From assembly GCA_954871525.1 (NCBI GenBank), contig OX940869.1:14315001-14379000 (forward strand): 64,000 bases of DNA, given 5' to 3'. Of this stretch, positions 57,771 to 64,000 are shown piece after piece. The notes below the pieces were generated by a model. The model saw only the letters and a program-made list of their open reading frames with translations, was not told the DNA's origin and did not search any database. The translations under genes were made by a program, and so were the position numbers. This DNA comes from Parietaria judaica (taxonomy: Eukaryota; Streptophyta; Magnoliopsida; Rosales; Urticaceae). Each line of letters begins with the position of its first letter. Position 1 is the first letter of the stretch.

Positions 57771-58847
57771 TGCGCGTCGTCAAGCGCTCGATTTTGGGCC
57801 GAGGACTACTTTCGAGGCGTCTTAGTGTACTTGGAGCCGGGTCGCGCTATATAGAGCGCTATAAGTCCCGGACTTAAGGCAAGTTGCGCGTCGTCAAGCG
57901 CTCGGTTTTGAGCCGAGGACTACTTGCGAGGCGTCTTAAGGTACTTGGAGCCGGGTCGCGCTGTATAGAGCGCTATAAGTCCCGGACTTATGGCAAGTTG
58001 AGCGTCGTCAGGCGCTCGATTTGAGCCGAGGACTACTTTCGAGGCGTCTTAGTGTACTTGGAGCCGGGTCGCGCTGTATAGAGCGCTATAAGTCCCGGAT
58101 TTATGGCAAGTTGCGCGTCGTCAAACGCTCGGTTTTGAGCTGAGGACTACTTTCAAGGTGTCTTTGTATACTTGGAGCCAGGTCGCGCTGTATAGAGCGC
58201 TATAACTTCTGGACTTATGGAAATTTGTGCGTCGTCAAGCGCTCGGTTTTGAGCCGAGGACTACTTGCGAGGCATCTTAGGGTACTTGGAGCCGGGTCGC
58301 GCTGTATATAACGCTATAAGTCCCGGACTTATGGCAATTTGCGCGTCGTCAAGCGCTCGGTTTTGAGCCGATGACTACTTTCAAGGCGTCTTAGTGTACT
58401 TAGAGCCGGGTCGCGCTGTATATAGCGCTATAACTCCCGGTCTTATGGCAAGTTGCGCGTCGTCAAGCGCTCGGTTTGAGCCGAGGACTACTTTCGAGGC
58501 GTCTTAGTGTACTTGGAGCGGGGTCGCGCTGTATAGAGCGCTATAAGTCTCGGATTTATGGCAAGTTAAGCGTCGTCAAGCGTTCGGTTTTGAGCCGAGG
58601 ACTACTTTAAAGGCGTCTTTGTATACTTGGAGCCGAGTCGCGCTGTATAGAGCGTTATAAGTCCCGGACTTATGGCAAGTTGCGCGTTGTCAAGCGCTCG
58701 GTTTTGAGCCGAGGACTACTTGGGAGGCGTCTTAGGGTACTTGGAGCTGAGTCGCGCTGTATATAACGCTATAAGTCCCGGACTTATGGCAAGTTGCGCG
58801 TCGTCGAGCGCTCGGTTTTGAGCCGAGGACTACTTTTGAGGTGTCTT
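57771..58847. repeat. Tandem array, 114-bp unit, about 9.4 copies
   Basis: Units begin at 57771, 57885, 57999, 58112, 58226, 58340, 58454, 58567, 58681 and 58795, a steady 113-114 bp. Each carries GCGTCGTCAAGCGCTCG, GAGCCGAGGACTACTT and the palindrome-like TATAGAGCGCTATA before AGTCCCGGACTTATGG. The array directly joins the broken pol reading frame of element 3, and single-base differences between units suggest moderate age. Confidence 0.95.
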
Positions 58848-61621
58848 TATTGCCTGAGTTGGCGGGATCGAGATCCGGGCCTTTCTCGATATTGAGTATG
58901 TGGACGACGACTTCGGGGTCGATGCCCGGCATGTGACCAGGCGAAGACGTCCTTGAACTTTCGCAGGAAGGCGGCCAGTTGTGTTTTAATCATGACTGGC
59001 AACTGGGCGCCGATTGAAACGGTCCTTTCTGGCTTTTCTTCGTCTAGGGTGACCGCCGTCACATCGGAAGAGGGTTCCATCGTGGGTTTGCGCCTTGCGT
59101 CTCTTGGGTCGAGCTCGCCAAACATCCGTGCCTTCTCGAAACCGGGGGTGAGATTTTCATTTAGTTGTTGGATCGTGTGGATGACCAACTCGCTCTTCCC
59201 GGTTTTCGTTCCTTGGGCGTAACAGGTTCTGGATTCCCGTTGGCTTCCTCTTAGGATTCCGATCCCGTTCTCCGTGGGAAATTTTACGAGCAAGTGGAAG
59301 GTGGAGGCGATGGCCTTGAGTTTGTTGAGAGACGGCCTTCCCATGATGATGTTGTAAGATGATGGTTGGTCCACCACGAGATACCGGACCATTTTGGTGA
59401 CCATGGCCCCGTCTTCGGATCCGAATGTTGTTGGGAGGTCGATAACTCCTTCGGCAAAGACTGGCTTTCCATTGAAGCCGTAGAGCGGGGTCTTGATGGG
59501 CGTTGGGACGAGTCCTCCCAGACTCATGCGTTCCAGGGCGGTCTTAAAGATAACGTCATCCGAGATTCCATTGTCGACCAGCACTCGCCTGATTCGGTTG
59601 TTGGCGATCATCGTCTCTATCACGATGGCGTCGTTGTGAGGGTGTGAGATTCGTCGAGCCTCTTCTTCTGTGAAAGTGATGGCTTGGCTGGGAAGCACCG
59701 TCGTAAAACTGGTTAGGTTCGTGAGGTTGATCTGGTGTTCCTCGTCGTCACTTTCCAGGGCTCGGGCGTATCTCTTTCGCTTGTTGTTGGAGTCCCCAGT
59801 TTCTGGTCCTCCTAGGATAGTGGATACAACATGATACTGGGGAGCTTTGCCTTTGGTTCGCTCTTCGTCTTGGCGAGGCTTGTGATCGTCTTGAGATTGT
59901 TCACCTTCTTGAGGCAAAGGGTTGCTGGCTTTCCCGCTACCTGCCACGAGCTTCTTGACGAATTCTTTTAACTGTCCGTCTTGGATGAGCTGCTCAATTT
60001 GTCTCCTTAGTTGCCAGCATTCTGACGTCAAGTAACCGTGGTCCTGGTGATATTCGCAGTACCGATCTTTGTTTCGGTTGGCCTTCCTGGGCAGAGGCCG
60101 TGGATGGCAAAACTACTCTTTGTGGAGGTTGAAAATCGTTGCCGGTGACACGGTTAGCGGGGTGTAGTTCGCGTCCCTGCGGAAACCCTCCACTCGCTTA
60201 GGACGCTGTTGTCATCCTTCAGAGTTTGACTGCTGGCGTTGCCTCTTTCTTTGAGGCTCGTCATCATCTCTCCTTTGGTCGTTCCGGCTTTGCTCGTTTA
60301 GGCTGAGTTGGCTTCGACTGACGAAGTATTCGTCAGCGGCGATGTCTTCTGCGGCCCTAGCCATTAGTTCGGCCATGAAAGCAAGTCTCTTTTTGACAAG
60401 GGAGCGCGTGAATTCGCTCACCGGGAGGCCGTCGATTACTGCGGTGACGGCGTCGTCGTCAGTATAGCTAACGACTTTATTCGTCTCTCTTTTCAAGTAA
60501 GCCTGGAGAGACTCGTCTTTGCGCTGCTTGAGGGACCATAGGTACGACTTTCCCTTTCGCTGCGTGATCGAGCTAGCGAAGCAGGATATGAAGCGTTCCT
60601 TCAGCTCTTCAAAAGATTCAATCGACCCTTTGGGGAGTCGTTGGTACCATTCGAAGGCCGGTCCGGCAAGGGTGAGGCAGAACGCCTGGCACATTGTGGA
60701 TGGCGAGCATCTCTTTACCTGCATGGCAAACTGGTATTGCACCAGATGGTATGTGGGATCTGTCGTGCCGTCGTAGACGAGATTTAGCGGGAATTGAAGG
60801 TCTCCGCTGAGATCTTCGTCGAGTAGGTGGCTTGCCAGAGGGGAGATGATTCCCTCCGCCATACGTCGTTTGGCGGGATCAGTGCTATTGGCGGCGGCGA
60901 GTTCTTTCAGCTCTCTTCTTAGAGTTTGGACCTCGTTTCTCAGTCCGTCGTTTGGCGAGGGCGCTGTCGGGTCAGGTGCCGGAGCCGTGTTGGCTCCTCT
61001 CGTCATGTGATACATGGCGGGGGGTGCGGAACTTCTAGACCCTTCTGATTCGGCACTGTCCGGATTTCTCTGAGGGCGAGGTTCTTCCCTTCGTCGTTTG
61101 AGGTGTCGTCGTAAGTCTCCTTCTTGACGGAAGTGACTTAGACGGTGACGGAAATCCTACTGATTTTCCGGCCGTGCCCGGGCGGGAGCCTGCTGGCGAC
61201 GACGGTTTTCCCATGCCTTAATGCTTTCAGCATTACTTTCGTCTCCTCCCAGACGTTCAAAGGCGGAACGTCGGGTCGACTGTGATTGGGCCGGCTCTTG
61301 AATGCCTCGACAGGCCTGTTGAGTCGCAGGTGGCCCTCGTTGTGTGAGTTCGAGGGCCTCTTCTAGGCTCTCCTCTTCGTCGATGGCTTCAAGGTTGGTG
61401 TCGTTGTTGCCGAGACGTTTGGACACAAGATCAGCAAGGCGGAAGACACTATCTTCCAGCCGAGTCAGCCGTTCTTTTTCTTTGTTGACAGCAGGCTCTT
61501 GTCGTGTGCTCGTCTCAGGCCGGTTGAGAGCCTGGGTTCGGCGTGCGTTTACTCGAGCCCGAGTGTTGAGAGCGATACTTCCCGCGGGCCGAGAAGAGGT
61601 GCCTTCCGTCGTATCTGACAT
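58848..61621 (-). pseudogene. gag-protease of LTR element 3, pol truncated
   Basis: The likely start is MSDTTEGTSSRPAG at 61621. One frame continues to about 58920 with in-frame stops TAG 61157-61159, TGA 60212-60214 and TAG 60114-60116. It holds a Retrotrans_gag core (YDGTTDPTYHLVQYQF, AFEWYQRLPKGSI, RFISCFASSI) and a CCHC-like knuckle (YCEYHQDHGYLTSEC). The protease follows (VLVDNGISDDVIF, where DNGSS is expected, so Ser to Ile). The text ends just inside RT (FAWSH, then PGIDP in another frame), where the tandem array begins. RT catalytic motifs, RNase H and integrase are absent. Confidence 0.87.
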
Positions 61622-62115
61622 CGGAGTTTCGAGCGTCTTCGAGTGTCTTCGAATGTGTTCGAATGCATTCGAACGCTTTGAGTGCACTTGAGTGTCTTCA
61701 AGCGCCCTCGAGCGTCTTCGGGTGGGCTTGAACGCCTTTGATCTTCTTTGAAAGTGTCCGAGTGTGTTCGAATGCCTTCGAGTGTATTCGAACGCCTTCG
61801 AGTGTGCTCGAATGCCTTCGAGTTTCTTCGAACGCCTTCGAGTGTGTTCGAATGCCTTCGAGTGTGTTCGAACGCCTTCGAGTTTCTTCGAACGCCTTAT
61901 GGTGTGTTCGAATGCCTTCGAGTGTCTTTGAACGCCTTCGAGTTTCTTCGAACGCCTTTGAGTGTGTTCGAATGCCTTCGAATGTACTCGAATATCTTCG
62001 AATGTGGCCGGATGTCTTCGAACGCCTTCGAGTGTGTTCAAACGCCTTCTACTGTGTTCGAGTGCGTTCGAATGTACTCGAATATCTTCGAATGTGGTCA
62101 GATGTGCTGGTAGGG
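61622..62115. repeat. 20-bp minisatellite in the leader of element 3
   Basis: About 24 copies of TTCGAGTGTGTTCGAATGCC and variants; each unit is itself two related 10-mers (TTCGAGTGTG, TTCGAATGCC). It lies between the 5' LTR and the gag start on the minus strand, so it is in the RNA leader. A 20-bp unit gives a 60-bp (20-residue) period in translation, which explains the open frames seen on both strands. Confidence 0.92.
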
Positions 62116-62138
62116 ACTCGAGGTTTTAAACTCGTGGC

Positions 62139-62160
62139 CCCCCTCCTTCTAGTGCAAAAA
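62139..62160 (-). other. Putative primer-binding region of LTR element 3
   Basis: The minus strand next to the 5' LTR reads TTTTTGCACTAGAAGGAGGG. It differs from the TTTGGCGCC type of elements 1 and 2, and the cognate tRNA is not identified. Confidence 0.35.
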
Positions 62161-63349
62161 TGTTGATGCAGAAAAATGCCTCAAACACTCAGCGGCCCAA
62201 TTTCTCGTGTTGGGCCGGGCCCAATGTCGTCTTGTTGACTTTTATGACTTTCGGGCTTGGGCTCCTGGACCTTCGAGTCAAACGGACCCTCTTCTGACTC
62301 AATGACCAAAAATCCGTGTAAACTCCACTACCTGTTGCTAATAAGGCCAGGACTTGGCCTGGCTCAGATTACAGGATCGGGACACCAAAAACGGATTCCT
62401 GACCACCATGTAGGGGGATCACAGTATCAACTTTCCAGTGAACCCTGGTGGACCAGACCCTCAACCGGCGTCACGGGGACAGATCCGGGTCGTCGGTCTA
62501 TCCGCATAGTCAGTATATCTGTCAGAGATACAAGACTATTGGATAGAACGAGTACCTCACGGATCTAGAACCTTGGCAAGGAGGGTCTTAGATCGTGCCA
62601 AAATTTTCTCCAGGGCTTCCGCTCTTATGTGTTTTCTCGCTCTCAGAACCTGGACAAAACAACACCCGAGATCAGGGGGGGTACCCCCCTGATTAACCTC
62701 CGACGCTCAACATTAGAGTGATATTTGAGGGGAGACGAGTTTTAGAGGGAGTAAAGAGAGTTTTAGGCGAGTTCTCGGGGTGAGAAACGAGTTATCGTTA
62801 AGTGAAAACCGAGCTCCAACGCCGCAATCGGCGCCTCAATCCGACGTCAGACGCGCCCTCACGTGCGGCTACAGTGCCGGTGACGCAGGACCAAGCGCGA
62901 GAGGACCAGGGCTAACGTCAGCGAACGCGTGCACGTTTTGGTTGGCTGTTGGCATTCCTCGCGACTAATGGGCTGCCGACACATGGAGGGTTAAATGTGA
63001 CCCTTGGTGGACCTGCTGGGTCGCCTGGCGCGTGTCAGGTGGCCCTTGGGGGCTGTGAGGCCCACTCGGGTGACCCTTGGGGCCTGTGGGATCCGCTCGG
63101 GTGTTTCCCGACGTGTCCCGGAGGCCCCAGGTGTTTCCCGAAGCCGTTTTTTATAAATTTTATAACGATTTTGGGTGTTTCGATATTTTTGGGATCATCT
63201 GGACCCTTTATTTTTTTTTAAAACGGGCTTTCAGTGAATATTTTGGGTAAAATTGATTATAATTAATTAATTAATAAAAGAAAAATTAATTTAAATAATT
63301 TTTCTTTTGTTAATTAATATTAAATCAATTGCGTAAAATACCCGTAACA
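62161..63349 (-). repeat. LTR element 3, 5' LTR with promoter deletion
   Basis: 1189 bp. Compared with the left LTR it lacks 108 bp (left 50456-50563) at the junction 62817/62818, which removes the TATA box, and about 13 bp near 62920. Confidence 0.88.
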
Positions 63350-63354
63350 TTAAT

Positions 63355-64000
63355 ATTCAGTGGAGGCCGCGTGATGGACAGTGGGGGCAACCACCCCCAC
63401 TTGCTGGTCTATATTTGTCATCGAAAAATCGATTTCGCCCCCTCAAATTCAAGTTGAAACTTACTTTTCTTCAGGAAATTCTAATTTTATATTTCTCTGT
63501 TTATTTTTTTAGGCTCCACATCTGTGTTTTCTTATTTTTCAGGGCATCCTTACACATGTAGTGTTTTTCTTTGAGAATAAGTGACCGAATTCCCACATGA
63601 ATGATAGATAAAAGAAATTTACGAGGAATAATGATCATCTTCGGTTTGAAATAGACGTTTTTAATGCGTAAAAATGGCTTTAACGAGGATAATTGAATGT
63701 TGAGTCAACGCGGGTTGACTAATGATCGTCAAAGCTGGAGGCGAACCCGTCGTCTTGGATGAGTCTCTGGGCTGTCCTCGGCGAACTTCCCTCGTGGGGG
63801 CGAAGTCCGTATCACGGCAAAGCTCCTCGCTGAACTTCCCTCGTGGTGGCGAAGTCCGTATCACGGCGGAGCTCCTTGTCCGGGCGGAGCTCCTCGTCTG
63901 GACGGAGTCCTTGTCTTGGCTATGTCCTTGTCTAGGTGGACTCCTGTCTTGATGAAGCTCCGAGCTGATCTTGATGATTCTTCGTGGATTCCCTTCCTTG
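63355..64000. other. Right-edge intergenic sequence with a two-copy tandem repeat
   Basis: AT-rich sequence to about 63700. Then two 49-bp copies of GAACTTCCCTCGTGG(G/T)GGCG follow, at 63783-63831 and 63832-63880, in a GC-richer stretch resembling LTR-retrotransposon noncoding DNA. No gene recognised. Confidence 0.5.

Larger units (their letters stand above)
49791..63349 (-). mobile_element. LTR element 3: decayed gypsy-type retrotransposon with opposite-strand gene, 13.6 kb
   Basis: LTRs at 49791-51108 (1318 bp) and 62161-63349 (1189 bp), both opening (T/G)GTTGATGCAG and ending CCCGTAAC(A/G). They are flanked by the 5-bp duplication TTAAT (49786-49790 and 63350-63354). gag-protease runs right to left from 61621. 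RT, RNase H and integrase are lost, and a 114-bp tandem array lies where pol should continue. A gene related to that of element 2 occupies the plus strand. A 2950-bp LTR-derived element is nested at 52910-55859. LTR divergence is visibly higher than in elements 1 and 2. Confidence 0.9.

Noticed and set aside
61622..62115. Possible CRISPR-like array
   Set aside because: Units are contiguous 20-mers without unique spacers, in a plant retrotransposon leader. It is a minisatellite.
61738..62166. Repetitive plus-strand open frames that look like a repeat protein
   Set aside because: They come from the 20-bp minisatellite. All frames stay open because the unit lacks stops.
63358..63400. CAGTGGAGG, resembling a hAT or CACTA end
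   Set aside because: No matching inverted end or target duplication was found to the right.

Overview
This window is nuclear DNA of a flowering plant, very probably a eudicot. The genes are spliced with GT..AG introns, there is a DUF1262-family gene, and most of the sequence is plant-type transposons nested in one another. Three host genes can be read. (1) A minus-strand 20S proteasome beta-1 (PBA1-type) gene has exons 1-4 at 429-1004 and runs off the left edge. (2) A complete five-exon archaeal-type cofactor-independent phosphoglycerate mutase gene lies at 21201-23501 (+). (3) A two-exon DUF1262 gene (25049-25380 and 40537-41389, +) has an intron swollen to about 15.2 kb by a whole retrotransposon and other repeats.

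The rest is a transposon landscape with many boundaries that can be fixed to the base. LTR element 1 (2260-11701, minus orientation, TSD GTAAC) sits inside the first exon of a hAT-type transposase fragment and keeps only a gag gene. LTR element 2 (25466-37509, minus) is a young gypsy element of the Tat type. It has gag, protease, RT, two RNase H domains and integrase, all damaged, plus an extra gene on the opposite strand. LTR element 3 (49791-63349, minus, TSD TTAAT) is older. It has gag-protease, a 114-bp tandem array where most of pol should be, a related opposite-strand gene, and a 2.95-kb LTR-derived insertion (TSD TCACT) that splits that gene. Elements 2 and 3 share one layout: 3' LTR, opposite-strand gene, tandem repeats, then gag/pol running towards it.

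DNA transposons include a 4.5-kb hAT element (45061-49601) with clear TIRs, an 8-bp TSD and a broken transposase. A 322-bp non-autonomous copy of the same family (23760-24081) also has its own 8-bp TSD. Four foldback elements of about 0.8-1 kb with long inverted arms lie at 16133-16932, 17066-19805, 39126-39936 and 43022-44014; two show clear 9-10 bp TSDs, as in Mutator-like elements. A 5'-truncated L1-type LINE lies inside the arm of one of them.

I saw no tRNA, rRNA or CRISPR. The best candidates for closer study are the opposite-strand genes of the Tat-like elements, the hAT master/MITE pair, the foldback group with a shared terminal plan, the gag-only element with a second decayed gag copy, and the giant DUF1262 intron.
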